Source of the DNA: Candidatus Bathyarchaeota archaeon
GTDB taxonomy: Archaea > Thermoproteota > Bathyarchaeia > TCS64
DNA: 7,449 nucleotides
Reading direction: 5' to 3'
Assembly (NCBI GenBank): GCA_030593155.1
Contig: JAUVHT010000037.1
Location: forward strand, 1 to 7,449
Both the position numbers and the translations under genes were made by a program. Below are positions 1-5,112 of the stretch, piece by piece; position 1 is the first letter of the stretch; each line of letters begins with the position of its first letter. Below the pieces are notes generated by a model. The model saw only the letters and a list, made by a program, of their open reading frames with translations, did no database searches and was not told where the DNA came from.

Positions 1-558
1 AGATACAGAATATTCGGGGAGACCCTCGACATCGCCATCGGCAACTGTCTCGACACGTTCGCCCGGGAGGCCAATCTCTCCTACCCCGGGGGCCCGGCCG
101 TGGAGGAGCTCGCACTGGAGGGCAAGGAGCTCGTCCCCCTCCCCTATGTGGTGAAGGGGATGGACCTGAGCTTCAGCGGTCTCCTGACCGCCGTCGTCCA
201 GGAGTACCGGACTGGGAAATGGCGCCTCGAAGACCTGTGCTACAGCCTCCAGGAGGTCGCGTACAGCATGCTGGGGGAGGTGACAGAGCGGGCCCTCGCC
301 CATACCGGGAAGCGGGAGCTGCTACTCACCGGCGGGGTGGGCGCCAACAAGCGCCTCAAGTCTATAGTATCCTCCATCGCTGAGGAGCACGGGGCCTCCC
401 CGAGCTTCGTGCCAATAGGATACGCCACCGACAACGGCGCCATGATAGCCTGGACAGGGGTGATCTCCTACCTCAGCGGGGTCAGGACCCCCATCGAGAC
501 GAGCCACATAGACAGCAGATGGAGGCTGGACAAGGTGGAGGTACCATGGCGGGCCTGA
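1..558 (+). CDS. kae1: Kae1, tRNA t6A37 threonylcarbamoyltransferase (5'-truncated by window edge)
   Basis: This is the C-terminal 185 residues of the catalytic KEOPS subunit, which transfers the threonylcarbamoyl group from TC-AMP to A37 of ANN-decoding tRNAs in the cytoplasm. The open frame runs from base 1 without a start, so the gene begins upstream; the family is about 325-335 residues, so a little over half is visible. Motifs in order: GNCLDTFAR near fragment residues 14-22, DLSFSGLLT at 55-63, the nucleotide-binding loop GGVGANKRL at 111-119, and DNGAMIAWTG at 144-153. The Asp of that last motif is the C-terminal metal ligand in the ASKHA fold. The two metal-binding histidines lie upstream of the window and cannot be checked. 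The stop overlaps the bud32 start by 13 bases, so the proteins are separate but probably translationally coupled. Identity is secure; only the N-terminus is unknown. Confidence 0.96.
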   Translation, partial: RYRIFGETLDIAIGNCLDTFAREANLSYPGGPAVEELALEGKELVPLPYVVKGMDLSFSGLLTAVVQEYRTGKWRLEDLCYSLQEVAYSMLGEVTERALAHTGKRELLLTGGVGANKRLKSIVSSIAEEHGASPSFVPIGYATDNGAMIAWTGVISYLSGVRTPIETSHIDSRWRLDKVEVPWRA

Positions 559-1184
559 GACTCGTCGCCAAGGGCGCCGAGGCAGACATACTGCTCGACA
601 AGGACTGGAACGGAGTCGAGGCTATCATCAAGAGGCGGAGCGAGAAGAGATACCGGGTCCCCGAGCTGGACAGGGAGATACGCAGATCGAGGACCATCCG
701 CGAGGCCTCCCTGATCCACAGAGCAAAAAAAGCCGGCGTACCCACACCCCTCATATACCAGGTCTCCCCCGAGGAAGCCACCATCGTCATGGAGCTGGTG
801 GAAGGGGATAAGGTGAGGGACATCGTGGACCGCCTGGGCGAAGGAGAGAGGACGAATCTCTTCAGAACCATAGGCGAGAAGGCGGGGCTCCTCCACGGAG
901 CGGGGATAGTCCACGGAGACCTGACCACCTCCAACATCATCCACTCGTCTGGGAGGGTCGTGTTCATCGACTTCGGCCTCGGCGAGATGTCAACGGAAAC
1001 AGAGAAGAGGGGGGTGGACCTCAACCTCATGTACAGGATGCTCACGAGCACCCACTTCCAGCACACCGAGGAGCTTTTCGAAGCCTTCAGGGGGGGCTAT
1101 AGAGCCACCCTGGAGGAGGCCGACGAGGCCTTGGAGCGGATGAAGGAGGTCGCAAAGCGGGGGAGATACGTTGAGAGAGAGTAA
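546..1184 (+). CDS. bud32: Bud32, KEOPS-associated atypical protein kinase/ATPase
   Basis: Small PRPK-type kinase of KEOPS; it binds Kae1 and its ATPase activity supports t6A synthesis. The ATG at 546 gives 212 residues, normal for archaeal Bud32, and puts the conserved KGAEA loop at residues 9-13. A longer reading from 519 adds nine residues lying inside kae1 and is less likely; GGAGGT at 537-542 lies just before the chosen ATG. Visible motifs: K29 in IIKRR (probable ATP-contacting lysine), the following YRVPELD segment, the catalytic loop HGDLTTSN at 123-130 with D125, and DFG at 142-144 for metal binding. The C-terminal RGRYVER tail is typical of the family. As expected for Bud32 it lacks the large C-lobe extensions of normal kinases. 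It overlaps kae1 by 13 bases and the next gene by 14, so the three genes probably share one transcript. Confidence 0.96.
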   Translation: MAGLRLVAKGAEADILLDKDWNGVEAIIKRRSEKRYRVPELDREIRRSRTIREASLIHRAKKAGVPTPLIYQVSPEEATIVMELVEGDKVRDIVDRLGEGERTNLFRTIGEKAGLLHGAGIVHGDLTTSNIIHSSGRVVFIDFGLGEMSTETEKRGVDLNLMYRMLTSTHFQHTEELFEAFRGGYRATLEEADEALERMKEVAKRGRYVERE

Positions 1185-1743
1185 GATCTGGATGGCCACC
1201 AGCAGTCAGCACAAGTACGCTGAGGCCAGGGACATCCTCGCCGATTTCGGCGTACAACTGGAGAGGATTCAAGTCAACCGAATAGAGATACAATCCGACG
1301 ATCCGGCCGACATCGTGGTGTACAGCCTCCGGCAGCTCAAGGATGACGACAGGCCGATGGTGATGGAGGACGCCGGCCTATTCCTAGAGCGATACGGGGG
1401 CTTCCCTGGGCCCTATTCATCGTACGCGCTTGAGAAGTTGGATAATCCCGGTATACTCAAGCTCATGGAAGGCGTGGATGACAGGAGGGCATCCTATCAA
1501 TCCGCCGTGGCCATCAGGACAGGGGAGGATATAGAAGTCTTCCGCGGGTTCGTGTGGGGCAAGATCTCACAAAGCATCAAGGGAACCGGGGGATTCGGCT
1601 ACGATCCGATCTTCATCCCAGACGAAGGGGACGGAAGGACCTTCGGGGAGATGTCCGAGGAGGAGAAGAACGCCATCTCCCACAGGGCCAGGGCCTTCAG
1701 GAGCTTGGGGGCGTGGCTGACAGGCTCCGAGGAAGGTTTTTAA
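1171..1743 (+). CDS. XTP/dITP pyrophosphatase (Ham1/RdgB family)
   Basis: Non-canonical purine NTP pyrophosphatase: it hydrolyses XTP, ITP and dITP to the monophosphate plus PPi, keeping deaminated purines out of RNA and DNA. Family motifs are all present: an N-terminal strand plus (S/T)xxHK (ATSSQHK, residues 9-15), MEDAGLFL at 65-72 with D67 matching the catalytic acidic position, GGFPGPYSSY at 76-85, the base-recognition GGFGYDPIF at 140-148, and SHRARAF at 170-176. The start is a TTG at 1171. It is preferred to the in-frame ATG at 1192 because the family's first beta strand (KIWMATS) precedes that ATG, and a GGGGAG stretch lies just upstream of the TTG. At 190 residues it has normal length. 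It overlaps bud32 by 14 bases. Its 3' end carries a TATA-like motif that may serve rpsO. Confidence 0.95.
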   Translation: MRESKIWMATSSQHKYAEARDILADFGVQLERIQVNRIEIQSDDPADIVVYSLRQLKDDDRPMVMEDAGLFLERYGGFPGPYSSYALEKLDNPGILKLMEGVDDRRASYQSAVAIRTGEDIEVFRGFVWGKISQSIKGTGGFGYDPIFIPDEGDGRTFGEMSEEEKNAISHRARAFRSLGAWLTGSEEGF

Positions 1744-1744
1744 A
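1737..1744 (+). promoter_or_regulatory. Probable TATA box for rpsO
   Basis: TTTTTAAA follows the purine-rich GGAAGG (BRE-like) and overlaps the stop codon of the pyrophosphatase gene. An archaeal TATA box here predicts a transcript start near 1765-1770, about 45 bases before the favoured S15 start at 1813. This would let the ribosomal protein be transcribed independently of the kae1-bud32-pyrophosphatase genes. It rests on motif and position only. Confidence 0.45.
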
Positions 1745-1812
1745 GAGAGGACCCATTGTAGCTAGAGCAATCGGAAAAGTCTCAGAACTGGTTGATGGCT
1801 TTGGTAGGAAAG

Positions 1813-2247
1813 ATGGCGTTGATGAGGGGGCGCAGCCGCTCCACGAGGCCCATATCCAAGAGGCCTCCTAACTGGGTGATATACCAGCCGGACGAGGTGA
1901 AGGCCCTCATCATAAACCTTGCCAGGGAGGGCAAGCCCCAGAGCTTGATAGGCACCATCCTCAGAGACGAGCACGGCATACCTCTGGTGAAGCACATCGT
2001 CGGATACGGCATCTACAAGGTCCTTGACGAGGCGGGCCTCGCCCCGAGGATCCCCGAGGACATATACAACCTCATGGTCAGGGCGACGAGCCTCAGGAGG
2101 CACCTGGAGAGGAACCACAAGGACTTTCACAACAAGCGGAGCCTCCAGCTGACGGAGTCCAAGATCTACGCCCTCACACGCTACTATAAGAAGAAGGGAC
2201 TGCTGCCGCAGGACTGGCGCCACAGGGACGAGATCGTCACCATCTGA
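1813..2247 (+). CDS. rpsO: 30S ribosomal protein S15 (uS15), archaeal type
   Basis: Small-subunit ribosomal protein that binds the central domain of 16S rRNA. The C-terminal half carries the S15 signature: NLMVRATSLRRHLERN, then HNKRSLQLTESKI and LTRYYKKKGLLPQDWR. The N-terminal half is the archaeal/eukaryotic extension, with RPPNWV, an EVKALIINLAREG helix and the GTILRDEHGIP segment. Starting at ATG 1813 gives MALMRGRSRSTRP, which lines up with the usual archaeal MARM-H-RRRGKS-S-RP beginning, and 144 residues, close to the usual 150. Other in-frame starts exist at TTG 1792, ATG 1795 and ATG 1822; the first two add non-family residues. The Shine-Dalgarno match is only partial (GGTAGG at 1803-1808). 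The stop is followed closely by the DHH nuclease frame, so the two may be cotranscribed. Confidence 0.95.
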   Translation: MALMRGRSRSTRPISKRPPNWVIYQPDEVKALIINLAREGKPQSLIGTILRDEHGIPLVKHIVGYGIYKVLDEAGLAPRIPEDIYNLMVRATSLRRHLERNHKDFHNKRSLQLTESKIYALTRYYKKKGLLPQDWRHRDEIVTI

Positions 2248-2306
2248 GGCTGGAACCCATAACTTCCGAGGAGGCTTTTTTCAGATCCATAACCCCTGCC
2301 GTCGAC

Positions 2307-3683
2307 ATGCTCAGAAGGCACGTCGATGAAGGTAACACCATCCGCATAGTCACCCACAACGACGCGGACGGCGTGGCCGCGGGGGGCATCCTCAGCCAGA
2401 CGGTCAGAAGGCTTGGAGCTTCTTTCAAGACGACCTGCGAGAAACGGGTGGACGAGAAGATGGTGCGAGCCGTCGCCGAGGGGCGGCCCCCCCTGGTCAT
2501 CTTCTCGGACATGGGAAGCGGCTACCTCGACATGTTCAAGGAGCATCTCTCCGAGTCCGATGTCATCGTCCTCGACCACCACCTCCCCTTGGAGGTCGAG
2601 ACCCCGAACATCGTCCACGTAAACCCCCTCCTCCACGACTTGGACGGCGCCCGGGGCATAAGCGGAGCAGGGGTCTCCTACTTCTTCGCAAAGGCGGTGG
2701 ACGAGACCAACGTCGACCTGAGCCCCCTTGGAGTCGTGGGAGCCCTCGCCGACCAGCAGGACAAGGGGAAGAAGAAATCCATGCTCGGCCTGAACAGGCT
2801 CATCGAGGCAGACGCCAAGGAGGCGGGCCTCCTGGAGACGAGCGTCGACCTCATCTTCTACGGATACGAGACCAGGCCGATAGCCCGGGCATGCGCCTAC
2901 ACCACCGTGCCCTTCATACCCGGCCTCAGCGGCAGGGAAGACCTCTGCCTGGCCTTCCTGAAGGAGGCCGGAATAGAACTGAAGAACGAGGAGAGGTGGA
3001 GGGCCCTCAGGGACCTCACGGAGGAGGAGAAGCGGACCCTCTTCTCCGCCCTCTCGAATCACATGATCTACGAGGGATGCGAGCCCGAGGCCGTCCACGA
3101 CCTCGTGGGCACCATCTACACCCTGAAGGGGGAGGAGTCCTGGACCCCGTTGAGGGACGGGCGGGAGTTCGCCTCCCTCCTGAACGCCTGCGCCAGGATG
3201 GGGAGGCCCAGCCTTGGCCTGAGCATCTGCATGGGGGACAGGGACGAGGCCATGAAGGAGGCCTCGGAGACCCTCGACGGCTACCGGAGGAAGATAGGGG
3301 AGTACCTGGACTGGGTGAGGAAGGGGGACCACATCCAGGAGCGGGAGAGAATCTACACCCTGGTGACCCACGGCGACATAGACGAACGAATAATAGGCGT
3401 CGTCGCCTCCATCCTGCTGTCAACCGGTATTTTAAAGCATAACAAGCCCATCGTCGCCTCCGCCCCGGCGGACGAGGGGCTGATCAAGATCTCAGCGAGG
3501 GCCACGGAGGCCATGGCCAAGGCAGGCCTCGACCTCGGGGACGTGATGATGAAGGCCGCCGAACCCTTCGGGGGGAGGGGGGGAGGCCACGACATCGCGG
3601 CCGGCGCCTTCCTGCCCGCGGAGAAGAGGGAAGACTTCCTTGTGACGGTGGATAGACTTGTTGGGGAGCAGCTCGGAGACTGA
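2307..3683 (+). CDS. DHH/DHHA1 phosphoesterase, archaeal RecJ-like (GAN type)
   Basis: A 458-residue DHH-superfamily phosphoesterase related to bacterial RecJ and to archaeal GAN, the GINS-associated exonuclease homologous to Cdc45. Catalytic motifs look intact: THNDADG (residues 16-22, D19 and D21), SDMGSG with D68, DHH at 90-92, and GALAD with D149. The C-terminal DHHA1 domain carries GGRGGGHD ending at D429. An active Mn-dependent single-strand exonuclease is therefore more likely than an inactive Cdc45-like scaffold; direct GINS binding is inferred from the family. ATG 2307 is the first canonical start, but no Shine-Dalgarno sequence precedes it closely, and the same frame is open upstream to a stop at 2187-2189. 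That upstream frame encodes SEEAFFRSITPAVD, which resembles the N-terminal helix of archaeal homologues, so the true protein may start earlier, for example at CTG 2244 or 2250. Its 3' end overlaps pcc1 by 26 bases. Confidence 0.92.
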   Translation: MLRRHVDEGNTIRIVTHNDADGVAAGGILSQTVRRLGASFKTTCEKRVDEKMVRAVAEGRPPLVIFSDMGSGYLDMFKEHLSESDVIVLDHHLPLEVETPNIVHVNPLLHDLDGARGISGAGVSYFFAKAVDETNVDLSPLGVVGALADQQDKGKKKSMLGLNRLIEADAKEAGLLETSVDLIFYGYETRPIARACAYTTVPFIPGLSGREDLCLAFLKEAGIELKNEERWRALRDLTEEEKRTLFSALSNHMIYEGCEPEAVHDLVGTIYTLKGEESWTPLRDGREFASLLNACARMGRPSLGLSICMGDRDEAMKEASETLDGYRRKIGEYLDWVRKGDHIQERERIYTLVTHGDIDERIIGVVASILLSTGILKHNKPIVASAPADEGLIKISARATEAMAKAGLDLGDVMMKAAEPFGGRGGGHDIAAGAFLPAEKREDFLVTVDRLVGEQLGD

Positions 3684-3927
3684 GGCATCCGCAACGATAA
3701 GCATCCTATACGGGGACGCCGATGCAGCCCGTTCCATCATGGAGGCGGTCTCCCCAGACAACATCAGAGCCCCGCCGGGGGTGACCGTGGAGGCTCGGAC
3801 AGTGGGACCCCGGCTGCGATTGACGGTCTCGTGCACAGGTGGATTGAAGAGCCTGATCGCGACCGTCGACGACCTGCTCTCGTGTGTGCAGGCGGCGGAG
3901 CGGGCGATTTTCAATGTCGTCGAATGA
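3658..3927 (+). CDS. pcc1: Pcc1, KEOPS dimerisation subunit
   Basis: Pcc1 is the small dimerising subunit that binds Kae1 and lets KEOPS form higher-order complexes on tRNA. The frame gives 89 residues; archaeal Pcc1 proteins are usually 75-90. The pattern fits the family: an N-terminal strand (SATISILYG), a helix (DAARSIMEAVSPDN), then VTVEARTVGPRLRLTVSC forming two strands, and a C-terminal helix (LKSLIATVDDLLSCVQAAERAI). The start is TTG 3658 or the next codon, TTG 3661; no ATG lies before the conserved core, and GGTGGA at 3646-3651 is well placed as a Shine-Dalgarno site. It overlaps the DHH nuclease by 26 bases, so it is almost certainly in the same operon. With kae1 and bud32 nearby, three KEOPS genes sit within 4 kb; the fourth, Cgi121, is not in this window. 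Confidence 0.86.
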   Translation: MLGSSSETEASATISILYGDADAARSIMEAVSPDNIRAPPGVTVEARTVGPRLRLTVSCTGGLKSLIATVDDLLSCVQAAERAIFNVVE

Positions 3928-3942
3928 TCGAAAAGAAGCTAC

Positions 3943-3953
3943 CAAAGTTTAAT
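3943..3953 (+). promoter_or_regulatory. Promoter-like BRE/TATA element after pcc1
   Basis: The stretch CAAAGTTTAATT reads as a BRE (AAAG) followed by a TATA-like TTTAATT, 15-25 bases after the pcc1 stop. It predicts a transcript start near 3973-3977, just before the GC-rich segment that can fold. No coding frame begins at a sensible distance, so the transcript would either be non-coding or a long leader for S3Ae. Confidence 0.4.
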
Positions 3954-4003
3954 TGTTAGAAGGTGTAGCACGGAACTCCGGTCTCTCTCGAGCGTCCCCG
4001 AGT

Positions 4004-4061
4004 GCGGCATCCGTCTGTCGACTGCGACTTGGAGCCCGTGTACCTCGGTTCTCCCTGCCGC
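4004..4061 (+). other. Potential branched RNA fold (three-way junction)
   Basis: GCGGCA at 4004-4009 can pair with TGCCGC at 4056-4061. Inside, GTCG 4017-4020 pairs with CGAC 4025-4028 around an ACTG loop. A second arm forms from GGAG 4031-4034 with CTCC 4051-4054 plus CCG 4036-4038 with CGG 4046-4048. Together these make a compact three-way junction, shortly after the predicted transcript start. The DNA is GC-rich, so chance pairing is a real alternative; the complementary strand could form the same stems. Confidence 0.3.
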
Positions 4062-4126
4062 GAACGCCTCGCCTTTGCACCCATCCGTAGGTCCCAGGCT
4101 AACCCGAGTCCATTCATGCGCTTCCT

Positions 4127-4140
4127 CCTCCTTTCGGAGG
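4127..4140 (-). other. Hairpin with GAAA tetraloop on the minus strand
   Basis: Read on the - strand, CCTCC-GAAA-GGAGG is a perfect five-pair stem closed by a GNRA tetraloop; on the + strand the loop is TTTC. GNRA loops are favoured in structured RNAs, so this hints that any RNA here might be transcribed leftward. A single short hairpin is weak evidence. Confidence 0.3.
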
Positions 4141-4150
4141 TTTCCGCCTC

Positions 4151-4275
4151 ATGCTTTTCCGGATGCGTTTTTATCCGTGCTACAGGAAATACCTCGCTCC
4201 CATTTTATATGACGCTTATGTTTCGTGGAAGATCCAAAAGAATATTGGTAATGCTTGTTTTCGATACGTTTTTTG
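4151..4275 (+). repeat. Imperfect direct repeat ending in T-runs
   Basis: The segments 4151-4173 and 4251-4275 share the pattern ATGCTT..TTC.GAT.CGTTTTT with a few substitutions and gaps, their starts 100 bases apart. In addition GCCTCATGCTT occurs exactly at 4146-4156 and 4275-4285. Each repeat ends in five or six Ts, the usual form of an archaeal intrinsic termination signal; the first also has a small CGGAT/ATCCG stem (4160-4164 with 4173-4177) whose loop holds the T-run. The repeat could reflect a local duplication or two related terminators. Confidence 0.4.
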
Positions 4276-4430
4276 CCTCATGCTTGTTAAGAATGTCCCT
4301 AATTATTGAGACTAATGTTTTGTTGTCGCGGGAAGGCAAAAACACGACGATGAACGGTAGTGATTTTATCATATATGACTCGTTAGTCTCCCCCCCATCG
4401 AATATAGTGAGCGCCTGGCTTCGGAGAAAG

Positions 4431-4438
4431 ATATAAAT
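4431..4438 (+). promoter_or_regulatory. Probable TATA box for the S3Ae gene
   Basis: ATATAAAT follows the purine-rich CGGAGAAAG, a good BRE/TATA match. The predicted start of transcription is near 4458-4461. The TATA box covers the first two bases of the in-frame ATG at 4437, so a transcript from this promoter cannot carry that codon, which points to a downstream start for S3Ae. Confidence 0.6.
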
Positions 4439-4487
4439 GAGCGGGCGCCCTTCCTTGGACATCGAGTCAAGGAGAGTAATTGGTAGC

Positions 4488-5063
4488 TTGTCTAGGGCCA
4501 TCAGGGACAAGTGGCGGAGGAAGGACTGGTACGACATCTACCTCCCCCGGTACTTCGGCGAGACCAAGGTGGGAGAGACTCCCGCCGAGGACCCATCGAA
4601 AATCATGGGCCGCGTCTACGCCACGACCCTCGCCCAGATCACCGGCGACTTCTCCCAGGAGTACCTGAAGATGTACTTCCAGGTCACGGGGATCGATGAG
4701 AACACGGCCCAGACAGTCTTCAAGGGCCACGAGTACCTAAGGGACTACCTGCGCAGCCTCGTCAGGAGGAGGAGCACCAAGGTGGACGGCTTCTTCAGGA
4801 TCACCACCCCCGACGGCTACAAGCTGAAGATCGTGGTCACCGCCCTCACCGCCACCAGGATCAAGACCTCCCAGGAGAAGGCGATCCGGGACATTATGAA
4901 GGCGGTGGTGGATGAGAAGGCCCAGACCCTGGAGTTCGGCCAGATAGTCCACGAGATGGTCCTCGGGAAGCTGGCGTCCGATGTCTACAACGAGGCCAGG
5001 AAGATCACCGCCCTCAGGCACGTCGGGGTCCGCAAGTCAGAGCTCCTCGCGATGCCCAACTAG
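4488..5063 (+). CDS. rps3ae: 30S ribosomal protein S3Ae (eS1)
   Basis: Archaeal/eukaryotic small-subunit protein of the platform region near the mRNA exit. Family blocks seen in order: DKWRRKDWYDIYLPRYFGE, VGETPAEDPSKIMGRVYATTL, ITGDFSQEYLKMYFQVTG, FKGHEYLRDYLRSLVRRRSTKVD, the segment TTPDGYKLKIVVTALT, SQEKAIRDIMKAVV, and the C-terminal LRHVGVRKSELLA. The usual reading would start at ATG 4437 (208 residues). I prefer TTG 4488 (191 residues) for three reasons: archaeal S3Ae proteins generally have only about 10-20 residues before the conserved (K/D)WY; AAGGAGAG at 4469-4476 is an acceptable Shine-Dalgarno site, 11 bases before the TTG; and a strong TATA box covers ATG 4437. The extra residues from 4437 look unlike the family. 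It appears monocistronic, with a new promoter just after its stop. Confidence 0.93.
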   Translation: MSRAIRDKWRRKDWYDIYLPRYFGETKVGETPAEDPSKIMGRVYATTLAQITGDFSQEYLKMYFQVTGIDENTAQTVFKGHEYLRDYLRSLVRRRSTKVDGFFRITTPDGYKLKIVVTALTATRIKTSQEKAIRDIMKAVVDEKAQTLEFGQIVHEMVLGKLASDVYNEARKITALRHVGVRKSELLAMPN

Positions 5064-5068
5064 CCCCC

Positions 5069-5077
5069 AATTTATAG
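5069..5077 (+). promoter_or_regulatory. Probable TATA box for the nucleotidyltransferase gene
   Basis: AATTTATAG lies 6-14 bases after the S3Ae stop and about 40 bases before the ATG at 5113. Predicted transcription starts near 5098-5100, leaving a short leader with GGAG at 5101-5104 as the ribosome site. This promoter probably drives the nucleotidyltransferase, the mutase and the nucleotidylyltransferase together. Confidence 0.5.
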
Positions 5078-5112
5078 AGGGCGAACACTCTTTCTATCCC
5101 GGAGTTCGTGCC

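Larger units (their letters stand above)
3928..4430. other. Intergenic region of about 500 bases, possible non-coding RNA locus
   Basis: No convincing protein gene is seen here. The left part (to about 4140) is GC-rich and can form nested stems on either strand. The right part (about 4180-4430) is clearly AT-rich against its surroundings. One + frame is open from GTG 4002 to 4436, and a - frame runs 4537 to 4205. Neither resembles a known family, their codon choice differs from neighbouring genes, and the first runs into the S3Ae promoter, so both are treated as chance. A promoter-like motif stands at the left end, T-runs occur at 4168-4172 and 4269-4274, and other TATA-like strings (for example 4203-4210) are expected in such AT-rich DNA. 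I could not recognise SRP RNA, RNase P RNA, tRNA or 5S rRNA motifs on either strand. An unrecognised RNA gene or a long leader/spacer remain the main options. Confidence 0.5.

Noticed and set aside
2184..3371. A long - strand open frame of 395 codons opposite the DHH nuclease
   Set aside because: It is the mirror of a GC-rich, codon-biased real gene with intact catalytic motifs on the + strand; the antisense product has no recognisable domain.
4109..4121. A 13-base string complementary to a conserved 23S rRNA segment (around GCAUGAAUGGA), suggesting an rRNA-guide sRNA
   Set aside because: No D box (CTGA) follows the match and no clear C box precedes it, and an 11-13 base match somewhere in 23S is not surprising when a 500-base region is scanned after the fact.
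3973..4205. Possible SRP RNA or RNase P RNA in the gap
   Set aside because: Neither the SRP helix 8 motif (GGAAG...AGCAGC type) nor the RNase P conserved regions (GAGGAAAGTCC, ACAGAA) could be found on either strand.
4002..4436. An open + frame of 144 codons from GTG 4002 spanning almost the whole gap
   Set aside because: No family resemblance, codon choice unlike neighbouring genes, composition shifts with the GC-rich to AT-rich change, no clear ribosome site, and it ends inside the S3Ae TATA box.
4205..4537. An open - frame, with a protein-like final 55 residues from ATG 4372
   Set aside because: Its first part overlaps the S3Ae coding region on the other strand, and the hydrophobic/lysine-rich composition is what AT-rich DNA gives by chance. 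No ribosome site or homologue was recognised.
4981..5112. N-terminal extension of the nucleotidyltransferase into S3Ae
   Set aside because: It would be translated out of frame through the S3Ae 3' end and across the TATA box at 5069-5077; ATG 5113 has a leader and GGAG site.
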